Positions 25,801 to 34,157 of a DNA stretch of 64,000 nucleotides are shown in pieces. Source of the stretch: Synechococcus sp. M44_DOE_062 (GTDB lineage Bacteria > Cyanobacteriota > Cyanobacteriia > Thermostichales > Thermostichaceae); NCBI GenBank assembly GCA_015295985.1, contig DVDX01000001.1:1-64000 (forward strand). The letters are read 5' to 3'. Under the pieces are notes generated by a model, which was given only the letters and a program-made list of their open reading frames with translations, was not told the origin of the DNA and ran no database searches. Each line of letters begins with the position of its first letter. Positions within the stretch are counted from its first letter, which is position 1. Position numbers and translations under genes: made by a program.

Positions 25801-26790
25801 TCAGGAGTTGTTGGAGCTGACATAGCGCAAGAGGGTGCCCCGTTGCCCCAGAATAAACCCTTGCTCGGGGCCGAAAAACTCAATGCTGTAGAAGTTGGCG
25901 GGGATGTTGCTGAGTTTCTTGGCCTGTTCCCAGGTTTTGCCACCATCAGGGCTGTGGATCAGGGTAGCACCACCCCCCACCACCCACAGGTCGTGGTCGT
26001 TCTGGTAGGCGGCATTGAGGTAGCCAAAGCTAAGGGCCCGCCCTGGACGCAGCGGTGACGACCACTGGCCGGAGGTGAAGTCATCGGTGAAGGTAATCTC
26101 CGCCCCTTGGTTCAATTTCCAAGCGCTGCCGTGGGGGCCAAAGCCCATGTTTTGAATGCGGCGGGAGCTTTCCCGCGGGTAGGGCTTCCAGGCCCGACTT
26201 TCTGGAGTGTACAGAAAGTAGAAGCTGCCCCGCGACGACACTGCCAGATATTCGCCCGCAGGGCCGCGGGCAATGTTCTTGATCACCCCAATCGGCTCAT
26301 CCACCTGGGCATGCCAGGTCTGCCCGCCATCTTCGGTGCGGTAGATAGCCCCCACATTGGTCACCAGCTCAGCCGCCCCCGCTCCCAGCGCCTGGATCAG
26401 CAACGGTTCACCCGGCAGTTGGTTGTTGAGGCGAATGGAAGTCCAGTCGGATCCCTCATTCAGAGTGTGGAGGAGGATCTTCGGCTGCCCGGCCACCCAG
26501 CCCTCTGCTCCGACAAAGCTAATCGAGGCCAGGTAGGCTTCCGGCTCCAGACCCGGCAGCTCCCGCACCTGCCAGTGCAAACCCCCATCGCGGGATTCCA
26601 GCAGCGTCGCTTTGTCTCCCACCAACCAGCCATGGGAAAGGGAGTCGCCTGTGAAGGTGATGTCCAACAAGGTGTTCTGGGTGGGCACTTCCACTTGCTC
26701 CCAGGGCACCACCCGCATGTTTGGCATCCGCGCCGCCATCAGCAGCACCGAGACAGCAATCAGCAGCACCAGCCTCAGGGGTTTGAACAT
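25801..26790 (-). CDS. ycf48: Ycf48 (HCF136), photosystem II assembly factor
   Basis: About 329 residues from ATG 26790 (MFKPLRLVLLIAVSVLLMAA); an in-frame GTG at 26802 overlaps the rubA stop (GTGA) and would add four residues. The protein is a seven-bladed propeller of BNR/Asp-box-like repeats (SRDGGLHWQ, RTEDGGQTWHA, SPDGGKTWEQ) that binds early D1 intermediates in PSII assembly. The N-terminus is hydrophobic, but the lipobox Cys found in many cyanobacterial homologues is absent (LLMAARMPN). It is co-transcribed with rubA. The psbEFLJ genes that often follow this pair are not present; murG follows instead. Confidence 0.93.
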   Translation of the reverse strand: MFKPLRLVLLIAVSVLLMAARMPNMRVVPWEQVEVPTQNTLLDITFTGDSLSHGWLVGDKATLLESRDGGLHWQVRELPGLEPEAYLASISFVGAEGWVAGQPKILLHTLNEGSDWTSIRLNNQLPGEPLLIQALGAGAAELVTNVGAIYRTEDGGQTWHAQVDEPIGVIKNIARGPAGEYLAVSSRGSFYFLYTPESRAWKPYPRESSRRIQNMGFGPHGSAWKLNQGAEITFTDDFTSGQWSSPLRPGRALSFGYLNAAYQNDHDLWVVGGGATLIHSPDGGKTWEQAKKLSNIPANFYSIEFFGPEQGFILGQRGTLLRYVSSNNS

Positions 26791-26798
26791 CTTGACCC

Positions 26799-27215
26799 TC
26801 ACTCAACGAAATAGAAACTCATCAAAAATAAAAATCCCAGCGCCAGTCCCAGGAAGATCAGCAGGTTCTTTTGAGCAGGGGTCATCACGTTCACCCCCAG
26901 GCCGTAGCGCAGGTTCTCCTGAAAACCCGAAGGCTTGCCCTTGGCACCCACTGCTTGGAACAAGCGCTTGTTGGCTCGGCACACCGGACATTTCCAATCG
27001 GCTGGCAATTCCTCAAACGGCACGCCCGCCGGGATCCGATTGAGCTGATCCCCCTTGGCCGGTTCGTAAACATAGCCACAAGAACGACATTCGTAGCGCT
27101 GCATCCGCAGGGGATCGCTGAGCTGCGCATCGGTTTCGTCTTCCGGCAACTCAATGAGCCTCGGTGTCTTGGGAGAACGGGGCTGAACACCGGGATCCGG
27201 TTGCGAGCCATTCAT
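26799..27215 (-). CDS. rubA: RubA, membrane-anchored rubredoxin for photosystem assembly
   Basis: 138 residues. The rubredoxin fold has both iron-binding CxxC pairs: CRSCGYVYEPAKGD (about 44-57) and WKCPVCRANKRLF (about 78-90). A C-terminal membrane anchor (NLLIFLGLALGFLFLMSFYFV) tethers it to the thylakoid, as in cyanobacterial RubA, which is needed for PSII (and in some species PSI) assembly. The N-terminal 40 residues are polar and variable. The stop overlaps or abuts the ycf48 start, showing tight coupling. Confidence 0.95.
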   Translation of the reverse strand: MNGSQPDPGVQPRSPKTPRLIELPEDETDAQLSDPLRMQRYECRSCGYVYEPAKGDQLNRIPAGVPFEELPADWKCPVCRANKRLFQAVGAKGKPSGFQENLRYGLGVNVMTPAQKNLLIFLGLALGFLFLMSFYFVE

Positions 27216-27435
27216 GGTCAGGGAGCCATCCGCATCGTCGATCCTATTATGAGAGGAATTGTTACAAAAATCTACTCAGACCCTTTCCTGTTGCTCAAGG
27301 GGATCCCGCTCCAGCTCAGGGTGATGGGCAGGCTCTGCCGCTCCTGAAGAGACTCATCCAGGAGGTATAGAGATGGGGATCCTATGTTATGTTTTGACTA
27401 TCCTGCCCTCGGTGTTGTGCAAGCGGGTGCCTTTC

Positions 27436-27846
27436 ATGACCACGCCCCCTCGCCGACCAGCCCTCAATCACGTGCTAATCGTCAAGGATCGTCATGGGCC
27501 AAAAGCCTACTGGTTGACGGCTGAGCTTTACTCCTTGGGCCGGGATCCACGCAACAGCATTCGCATTGACTCCCAGTACGCCTCTCGCTACCACGCCATT
27601 TTGGTCAAAACAGAATCTCCCTCTTCTCCCGATGGGTTCACCTACCAAATCATCGACGGAGACATTCAGGGCACCCCCAGCACCAATGGCCTTTATGTGG
27701 GCGGGCAACGGGTGGAATTTTGGGATCTTAAGGACGGAGACGAGATTCAGTTTGGCAGCGATGCCACTGCTACCTACTCGCTCCAGAACAGAGATCTGGA
27801 TGAAATTCTGGCTACTTTTGAAAGCACTCAGATCGTCGGGCTTTGA
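27436..27846 (+). CDS. FHA-domain protein
   Basis: 136 residues from ATG 27436 (MTTPPRRPALNHVLIVKD); the frame is open from 27373, but the added part looks non-conserved. It is nearly all one forkhead-associated domain: LYSLGRDPRNSIRID with the phospho-Thr-binding Arg, SRYHAILV with the conserved Ser/His region, and STNGLYVGGQRV. FHA domains bind phosphothreonine peptides. No kinase gene is adjacent. It lies about 150 bases upstream of tpiA on the same strand. Confidence 0.85.
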   Translation: MTTPPRRPALNHVLIVKDRHGPKAYWLTAELYSLGRDPRNSIRIDSQYASRYHAILVKTESPSSPDGFTYQIIDGDIQGTPSTNGLYVGGQRVEFWDLKDGDEIQFGSDATATYSLQNRDLDEILATFESTQIVGL

Positions 27847-27980
27847 GAGGCTGGGGATGGCTTGCTGGTAAACTGTGTCATACGAAAAAACAAAGCTGGG
27901 ATCCCTGTTGTTCTTCCCAGAGTCCTTACGTAGTCCTTGGGCTTTCTGCGTGCGGGATCCCTTCTTTCTGCTGTCTCTAA

Positions 27981-27986
27981 AGGAGG
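27981..27986 (+). promoter_or_regulatory. Strong Shine-Dalgarno deciding a TTG start for tpiA
   Basis: AGGAGG at 27981-27986 lies 8 bases before TTG 27995. TTG is the first codon that gives the conserved N-terminus [14 protein letters not shown]; no ATG or GTG is suitably placed. Confidence 0.8.
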
Positions 27987-27994
27987 ATCTCATC

Positions 27995-28747
27995 TTGCGC
28001 CCCATCCTCATCGCCGGCAACTGGAAAATGCACAAGACTCAGGCTGAGGCTCGCGAGTTTCTGCGAGAGCTGGGCCTGGCTTTACGATCATTGCCCTCAG
28101 GGTCAGCATCCCGGCGGCAGATCATCTTGTGTGTACCCTTCACAGACCTAGCGGTGGTGGCAGAGCAAAGCCGTGGATCCGACATAGCCGTGGGAGCACA
28201 AAACCTGCATTGGGAGGATCAAGGGGCCTTTACCGGGGAAATTTCCGGCCCCATGCTGGTGGAATTGGGGGTGCGCTATGTCATCGTCGGCCACAGCGAA
28301 CGGCGGCAGTACTTCGGTGAGACGGACGAAACCGTCAATCGGCGTTTGGCAGCGGCCCAGCGACATGGTCTCACCCCCATCCTCTGTGTGGGAGAAAGCC
28401 AGCCGCAGCGGGAGCAAGGCTTGACCGAGTCATGGATTGTGGGGCAGTTGGATCGCGCCTTGCCAGGGATCGATCTGGAGAACTTGGTGATTGCCTATGA
28501 GCCCATTTGGGCCATCGGCACCGGCCATACTTGCGCAGCCCAAGAGGCCAACCGGGTCATCGGCTTGATCCGCCAACACTTGGGCAATGCCCAACTGCCC
28601 ATTCTGTACGGCGGCTCGGTGAAGGCCGGCAACATTGATGAGCTGATGGCCCAGCCTGAGGTCGATGGTGTGTTGGTGGGAGGGGCCAGCCTAGACCCCC
28701 AAGAGTTTGCCCGCATCGTCCATTTTCAGGCCCTAGCCCCCGCCTAG
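27995..28747 (+). CDS. tpiA: Triosephosphate isomerase
   Basis: 250 residues, the normal length, starting at TTG 27995. The frame is open 40 codons further upstream, but that part is not TIM-like. It interconverts glyceraldehyde-3-phosphate and dihydroxyacetone phosphate in glycolysis and the Calvin cycle. Catalytic residues are all visible: Asn/Lys in AGNWKMHKT, His in [11 protein letters not shown], Glu in [13 protein letters not shown], and the phosphate loop [11 protein letters not shown] with [10 protein letters not shown] at the end. It is convergent with treY, with only 4 bases between them. Confidence 0.96.
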   Translation: MRPILIAGNWKMHKTQAEAREFLRELGLALRSLPSGSASRRQIILCVPFTDLAVVAEQSRGSDIAVGAQNLHWEDQGAFTGEISGPMLVELGVRYVIVGHSERRQYFGETDETVNRRLAAAQRHGLTPILCVGESQPQREQGLTESWIVGQLDRALPGIDLENLVIAYEPIWAIGTGHTCAAQEANRVIGLIRQHLGNAQLPILYGGSVKAGNIDELMAQPEVDGVLVGGASLDPQEFARIVHFQALAPA

Positions 28748-28751
28748 GCCG

Positions 28752-31553
28752 CTAGCGGGATTGTCCCCACAACAGGGCCACCGGGAAGGATTTCAAGACA
28801 ACACCCACCGGTAAGGTTTCACCGGCAGGGATCCTTTCCTGGGTTAGCCCGTTCACCCAGTCCAGCCGCTTCCAACGCGGCAGATAAATTTCGGTATCTG
28901 ACCAAATGGATTCCCCCAAAGGATCTTGGGTTTCGTCGATCAACTTTGTTAAAAAACGCGGCACTACCGTGAGCAATACCTGCTTGCCGTGCTGACGGGC
29001 AAAAGCCACAATGTGGTCGGCATAGGATCCGCTGACTTGCAGAGGAATGTAGCTGCCCTCGAGAAACAATTGGGGCTGTTCCTGGCGGGCCTTGAGCACA
29101 TGATGAATCAGAAACAGCTTAATACGTCCGTCGCTGCGGTGCAGCAACAAATCCGTAATGAGTTGGAGAGGATCCTGTTTAACCCGCCGTTGAATTTCTT
29201 CTAGATAGGCGAGGCGACGGGAAAAATCCACAGGCCGACGATTGTCGGGATCCACCATGCTCAAATCCCACAGCTCCGTGCCTTGGTAAATATCCGGGAT
29301 CCCAGGGCTGGTAAGTTTGATCAGGGTCTGCGAGAGGGAATTAAAAATGCCAAAGTGAGCAACTTTTCGTTGGAAAGGTAAAAAGGACTCCAAAAAGGGG
29401 TTGGGGGCTTGAAGGATTCGTTCGATAAAGGCAGTAGTGGCTTCTTCGTATTCGGTGTCGGGGCGAAGCCAAGCGGTGTGAACTTTAGCTTCCCGCACTG
29501 CTTTGATGGCATAATCCTTGACCCGCTGTACAAACTGGGGCACCTCTTCCGTTTGGAAGGGATAAGAGCCGAGCAATGTCTGGTAGAGCAAATACTCGTC
29601 ATTGCAATCCGGCAGTTCTGAGCGCTTAGCTTGTTTGCTGCGGACTTTGTAGCCGAGATTCAGCTCATGCCAAAGGTTAATGTGCTTTTCCCACTCGGCG
29701 GGGATCTCAGAAAGCACATTTAGTCGAGCCCGCACATCTTCGCCACGCTTGGTGTCGTGGGTGGCGGAAGCATTCATGGTCAGAGGCCACCGAGCTGCCC
29801 GCTCTTGATTAAAGCGGTGAAACTCTTGCACCGAAAGGCCAAAGCGACAGGGATCCCCGCCGACTTCATTGAGAGATAAAAGGCGGTTGTATACATAAAA
29901 AGCAGTATCTTCTACCCCTTTAGCCATGAGGGGGCCGGCCAACTGCTGCAAGCGCATGGCAAAATAGATCTGCTCATTTTTCTCTTGGTCTGACAAGTTG
30001 TCCAGAGACTCCAGGCAGAGAAAACGCTGAATAAAATTCAGCTCATTCACCAAAACGGGCAGGTTCTCTTTGGCCTTCTCTACGGCTTGACGAATAACCT
30101 GTTGACCTTCTGGGCTGAGGATCCCTTCATGGATATAGACGCGGTAAACCGGGAAGCACACCAAAACTTCTACCAAAGCTCGACGTAAGCTGTAGAGGGT
30201 AAAGTCATTGGCATAGCGATGATGGCTGGTGATCTGCTTGAGCAAAATAGCAAGATTATCCATATCCCCTGACAGGTTGCGCTCGATGATCAAGCGTTTT
30301 TTATCTTCGATAACCTGCTCTGGAGTGTGTCGCAGATTTGTGAAATCTTGATAGAGAGAATCAAAAGCCTCTGCATTTTCTTCTTGACAAAAGAGGCCGT
30401 TGAGCTTAGCCAAAAAATCGTAACCCGTTGTGCCCTGAACCGGCCAGCTTTGGGGCAGACTTTCATTGGCCCCTAGTATTTTCTCTACCACGATGTAAAG
30501 ATTTGGGCAGCGTTCCCGCAGGCGATGGAGATACTCTTCGGGATTGAACAAGCCATCGATGTGATCAATGCGCAAACCATTAAATCGCCCCTGTTCTACA
30601 AGCTTAAAGATGAGCTGATGGGTTTTGCGAAACACTTCGCGATCTTCCACCCGCAGCGAGATCAGCTCGTTGATGGTAAAGAAACGACGATAATTGATCT
30701 CCTCAGCACCCACCTTCCAGAAGGAAAGGCGGAAATGTTGCCGCGCCAGAAGACTATCCAGTAGGTCAAAGCTCGATGGATTCCCTGGCTTGCCGTTAAA
30801 AATGGCAATGTTCTCGTCAAAAAAGCTCTGGATAGGTTGGCTAGAGGTGTAGAGTTCCCACAAAGAATGCTTGGCAAAGCTAATTTGATCGGTGCGCTCT
30901 AGGAGATCTTCCTTGCTGGGAATGAATTTCAGGCTGAAGAGGATCCCAAGCAGCTTGATGTAGTCGGGATGGCTCCGCCCCAATTTTCGTCGCAGCTTAC
31001 TCAGGTTGTAGGTAAAAACATCCGCATAGGTGTCAATGTTGAGGGGAAATCTCAAGTTGTAGTAGTTGATGCTTAGGCCATCGGCATCGTAGCGGAGCTG
31101 GATTTGTCCCGACTCCAAGCATTTGTCATAGAAATCTCCCAAAAAGGGAGCTAAGATTCTGCCCTTGATCCCCAGGTAAGAGTGATTCCAATTCACATCA
31201 AAGTAGTCAATAAAATCTGAGTTGGGGCCGCTCTCCAGAACATCCATGAGCATCTGGTTCTGACCATCGTAGGCCATGTGATTGGGCACAATGTCCTGGA
31301 TCCAGCCTATTCCCTGCTGATTGAGGGTTTCCCACAAGAGCTCAAACTTTTCGCTTCCCCCCAGCTCCTGGTTAATTTGCCTCGGATCCGTCACGTCGTA
31401 GCCGTGGGTGCTGCCTCTGCGGGCTTGGAAGATGGGAGAGGCATACAAGTCACTGATGCCCAGCAACTTCAGGTAGGGAACAATTTGCCGTGCTGCCTCG
31501 AAGTCAAACCCAGCATGAAACTGAATGCGATAGGTGGAAGTCGGGATCCGCAT
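28752..31553 (-). CDS. treY: TreY, malto-oligosyltrehalose synthase
   Basis: 933 residues from ATG 31553 (MRIPTSTYRIQFHAGFDFE). The frame stays open about 100 codons upstream, but that part has no family character. This GH13 enzyme converts the reducing-end maltose unit of maltodextrins to an alpha,alpha-1,1-linked trehalosyl end. Catalytic regions: DIVPNHMAYDG, the nucleophile Asp in GLRIDHIDGLFNPE, the acid/base Glu in YIVVEKILG, and THDTKRGEDVRARL near residue 600. Long, variable TreY-specific insertions fill the middle. Its partner TreZ is encoded about 27 kb away at 58.9 kb. Confidence 0.93.
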   Translation of the reverse strand: MRIPTSTYRIQFHAGFDFEAARQIVPYLKLLGISDLYASPIFQARRGSTHGYDVTDPRQINQELGGSEKFELLWETLNQQGIGWIQDIVPNHMAYDGQNQMLMDVLESGPNSDFIDYFDVNWNHSYLGIKGRILAPFLGDFYDKCLESGQIQLRYDADGLSINYYNLRFPLNIDTYADVFTYNLSKLRRKLGRSHPDYIKLLGILFSLKFIPSKEDLLERTDQISFAKHSLWELYTSSQPIQSFFDENIAIFNGKPGNPSSFDLLDSLLARQHFRLSFWKVGAEEINYRRFFTINELISLRVEDREVFRKTHQLIFKLVEQGRFNGLRIDHIDGLFNPEEYLHRLRERCPNLYIVVEKILGANESLPQSWPVQGTTGYDFLAKLNGLFCQEENAEAFDSLYQDFTNLRHTPEQVIEDKKRLIIERNLSGDMDNLAILLKQITSHHRYANDFTLYSLRRALVEVLVCFPVYRVYIHEGILSPEGQQVIRQAVEKAKENLPVLVNELNFIQRFLCLESLDNLSDQEKNEQIYFAMRLQQLAGPLMAKGVEDTAFYVYNRLLSLNEVGGDPCRFGLSVQEFHRFNQERAARWPLTMNASATHDTKRGEDVRARLNVLSEIPAEWEKHINLWHELNLGYKVRSKQAKRSELPDCNDEYLLYQTLLGSYPFQTEEVPQFVQRVKDYAIKAVREAKVHTAWLRPDTEYEEATTAFIERILQAPNPFLESFLPFQRKVAHFGIFNSLSQTLIKLTSPGIPDIYQGTELWDLSMVDPDNRRPVDFSRRLAYLEEIQRRVKQDPLQLITDLLLHRSDGRIKLFLIHHVLKARQEQPQLFLEGSYIPLQVSGSYADHIVAFARQHGKQVLLTVVPRFLTKLIDETQDPLGESIWSDTEIYLPRWKRLDWVNGLTQERIPAGETLPVGVVLKSFPVALLWGQSR

Positions 31554-31728
31554 GATGACCTTAGAACAACGACAGAGGGGCCTAGCTCGCGAACGGCATA
31601 GGGTCAAGAGAAGAGATGTATCCAGGGTAGCGGCTAAGATCAAGAAGCCATGCAGAAGAGGGTCGAGGTTGGTGAACTTTTCAAGGCCACAGAGGAGCGC
31701 TTCAACCCCAGTGCAGGGGCCGGCAAGG

Positions 31729-32049
31729 ATGGCAACCTGGGCAGGAAGCGAGTTTCGGGTGGGGAGTGAGCCGGTTTTGACCTTGCGCACCCCCGATGCC
31801 TCTGCCCGTCTCCGTCTGCTGAAGCAACGGTTGGAAGAGATTTTGCTACAGGCCAACAGCCCTCAGTTGCAGGTTAGTCTGGATATCCCCAGTTCCAATC
31901 CCTCGACGACAGGCAGTGGGGATCCCCCAGCTCAAGCTGCCCGCATTCTCTTGAACCTGGAGATGACCCTAGCCGATGCAGAGGCTCATGCTGCTCCCCA
32001 ACCAACAGATCTGGCAAGGATCTGGGCGGATGCCTGCAAACGGTGTTAA
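31729..32049 (+). CDS. Hypothetical protein, first ORF of an overlapping pair (106 aa)
   Basis: From ATG 31729 (MATWAGSEFRVGSEPVLTL). Helical segments RLRLLKQRLEEILLQ and ARILLNLEMTLADAEAHA flank a Ser/Pro-rich linker. It ends LARIWADACKRC with TAA at 32047-32049. The next ORF begins 7 bases before this stop in another frame and reads on smoothly in sense (NQESSRQQLFLGLGL). The two may be one gene split by a single-base deletion near 32043, or two coupled genes. The family was not recognised. Confidence 0.5.
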   Translation: MATWAGSEFRVGSEPVLTLRTPDASARLRLLKQRLEEILLQANSPQLQVSLDIPSSNPSTTGSGDPPAQAARILLNLEMTLADAEAHAAPQPTDLARIWADACKRC

Positions 32050-32327
32050 ACCAGGAATCAAGCCGGCAGCAACTGTTTTTGGGATTGGGGCTGCCCCAGC
32101 GCTTGAACTGGCAAGGGCAACTCTATCGCCGCGCTGAGCGTGCTACCGCCGATACCAGGCGCTTTGTTACCGACAGCACTCCCATTCAGGCTCATGGGAT
32201 CCATTGGAAGATCCTCTCTGGAGAGAACCCCTTTGATTTGACTGACCAGCCAACTCTGCCGGATCCCCCGCCGGAGCGGCTATTTTTGTTGCATCGCCAC
32301 TGCCAGTTTGTGCCCCAGGAGTTGTAA
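32043..32327 (+). CDS. Hypothetical protein, second ORF of an overlapping pair (94 aa)
   Basis: The start is GTG 32043, overlapping the preceding ORF by 7 bases. Sequence: LPQRLNWQGQLYRRAERATA, then PERLFLLHRHCQFVPQEL at the end. No signal, membrane span or known motif is seen. If the two ORFs are one gene, the intact product would be about 200 residues. The M48 protease gene follows after 28 bases on the same strand. Confidence 0.5.
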   Translation: MLNQESSRQQLFLGLGLPQRLNWQGQLYRRAERATADTRRFVTDSTPIQAHGIHWKILSGENPFDLTDQPTLPDPPPERLFLLHRHCQFVPQEL

Positions 32328-32355
32328 CCGGAAGTTTTTCCCCCTCTGCTGTCTT

Positions 32356-33225
32356 ATGTCGCCCATTCAACGAGAACCTCGCATTCTGTTGGGCCTGCGG
32401 GCCGACCAATTTCGTCATCCCGTGGATCTGCAAGCCACCCGCTCTCTGCAGCAAGTGCCGGGGCTGGGCCTGCTGATTCAAAATTGGCTTGGCTCAACGG
32501 CAGGACAGATGTTTTATCTGGATAACATCGCTTCCAGCATCCAAATTAACGAGCATCAGTTGCCGGAAATTCATCAGCTTTTGGTGCAGGCCTGTCGCAT
32601 CTTGGATCTGGAGGTGCCCCAGCTCTACGTGCGGCAGAACCCCACGCCCAATGCCTATACCTTTGCCATGCAGGGGAAAAAGCCCTTCATCGTCTTGCAC
32701 AGCTCTCTGCTGGATCTGTTGGAGCCGCCGGAAATTCAGGCCGTGATCGCCCATGAATTGGGCCATTTGAAATGCAATCACGGCGTCTACCTGACGATGG
32801 CCAATATTCTCATGCTCTCCACCAGCTTGCTCCCCTTCGGCGGATTGTTTTACCAGGCGTTGCAGGATCAGCTAATGCACTGGCTGCGGTGTGCCGAGTT
32901 TACCTGTGACCGGGCGGCGCTGCTGGTAACCCAGGATGCCAAGACGGTGATCTCGGTGTTGATGAAATTGTGTGGGGGATCCCCGCAATTGGCCTCTAAG
33001 CTGAACGTGGACGCCTTTTTGGAGCAGGCCCGTACTTATGACGAGCTGGACGGGGATCTGTGGCAGATGGAGCTGAAGCAGATGCAAACGGTGGGGCGCA
33101 CCCATCCGCTGCCGGTGCTGCGGGCCAGAGAAATCGAGCGTTGGTTCCGCAGCAATACCTATCAGCAGATCCTGGAACTCCAGGGATCGGGCTCTGCACC
33201 GCCGACGCAAACGGCTGCTTCCTGA
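32356..33225 (+). CDS. M48-family zinc metalloprotease (HtpX-like)
   Basis: 289 residues from ATG 32356 (MSPIQREPRILLGLRADQF). Zinc site: HELGH in AVIAHELGHLKCNHG, with the third ligand Glu in RCAEFTCDRAALLV. A hydrophobic segment follows the active site (MANILMLSTSLLPFGGLFY). The N-terminal 60 residues include HPVDLQATRSLQQVPGLGLL, common in cyanobacterial and plant members. It likely degrades misfolded membrane proteins; the substrate is unknown. The pfkB gene starts a few bases after the stop, suggesting co-transcription. Confidence 0.9.
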   Translation: MSPIQREPRILLGLRADQFRHPVDLQATRSLQQVPGLGLLIQNWLGSTAGQMFYLDNIASSIQINEHQLPEIHQLLVQACRILDLEVPQLYVRQNPTPNAYTFAMQGKKPFIVLHSSLLDLLEPPEIQAVIAHELGHLKCNHGVYLTMANILMLSTSLLPFGGLFYQALQDQLMHWLRCAEFTCDRAALLVTQDAKTVISVLMKLCGGSPQLASKLNVDAFLEQARTYDELDGDLWQMELKQMQTVGRTHPLPVLRAREIERWFRSNTYQQILELQGSGSAPPTQTAAS

Positions 33226-33231
33226 GTGCCC

Positions 33232-34146
33232 ATGATGGATTCCTCTGATGTGCCCCTGGGCTTGCCGCTCATCTTGGGAGAGGTGCTTTTCGACTGCTTC
33301 CCCACAGAGGTTGTGCTGGGTGGGGCAGCTTTGAATGTAGCTTGGAACCTCAAGGGGCTGGGATCCGATCCCCTCTTGCTCAGCCGTGTTGGCCAGGACG
33401 AGGCCGCCAGAGAGCTGCTGGGGGCCTTGCGACGGCAGGGGCTACGCCTGGAGGGTTTGCAGCAGGATTCTGTTCACCCCACCGGTAAGGTTCAGGTAAC
33501 CCTGGATGAGCAAGGGATCCCCACCTTCGCCATCTTGCCCGACCAAGCCTACGACTACATTCAGTTGCAGATCGGGGCTCTGCAAGCTCTCCAGCCCAGC
33601 CTGCTTTACCGGGGTAGCCTGGCAGCCCGCCGGGAGGCAGCCCATCGCCACTTTCAAGAGGGGATCCCGGCTTTGGGCTGTCCCGTGTTTCTGGATCTCA
33701 ACCTGCGGGATCCCTGGTGGCATCCAGACGCCATCCGGGAGATGCTGCGCACCTGTGATTGGCTGAAGCTGAACCAGACAGAGCTGGAGCAAGTAGCCCG
33801 GCTAGAAGGGATCCCTGCCGGAGACCTGCTGGAGCAAGGGCAGATCCTACAGGCCCATCTGAACCTGAAAGGTCTATTTTTAACTCTGGGGGCGGCAGGC
33901 GCACTGCTGATTACCCCTGCTCAGGTCTATCGGGCCGACCCGGTTCCTGTGCCTCAAATGGTGGATACGGTGGGGGCGGGAGATGCGTTTAGCGCCGTGG
34001 CCATCCTGGGGCTATTGCGGGGATGGCCGGAGGCAGTTCTAGTGCAACGAGCCGTGCAATTTGCGGCAGCCATCTGCGGGATCCCGGGGGGAGCGCCTGC
34101 AGATCCGGAGTTCTACCGGCCCTTCCGGCAGACGTGGGGGATCTAG
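33232..34146 (+). CDS. PfkB-family carbohydrate kinase (fructokinase-like)
   Basis: About 304 residues from ATG 33232; GTG 33226 directly after the protease stop is an alternative. Ribokinase-fold features: the N-terminal GEVLFDCFP, the substrate-site glycines VLGGAALNVAWNLKGLG, and the C-terminal catalytic motif VDTVGAGDAFSAV with the Asp base and anion hole. It resembles fructokinases. It phosphorylates a sugar with ATP; the exact sugar cannot be read from sequence. It is convergent with the ABC exporter gene, 11 bases away. Confidence 0.87.
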   Translation: MMDSSDVPLGLPLILGEVLFDCFPTEVVLGGAALNVAWNLKGLGSDPLLLSRVGQDEAARELLGALRRQGLRLEGLQQDSVHPTGKVQVTLDEQGIPTFAILPDQAYDYIQLQIGALQALQPSLLYRGSLAARREAAHRHFQEGIPALGCPVFLDLNLRDPWWHPDAIREMLRTCDWLKLNQTELEQVARLEGIPAGDLLEQGQILQAHLNLKGLFLTLGAAGALLITPAQVYRADPVPVPQMVDTVGAGDAFSAVAILGLLRGWPEAVLVQRAVQFAAAICGIPGGAPADPEFYRPFRQTWGI

Positions 34147-34157
34147 AGGCCAAGGGA

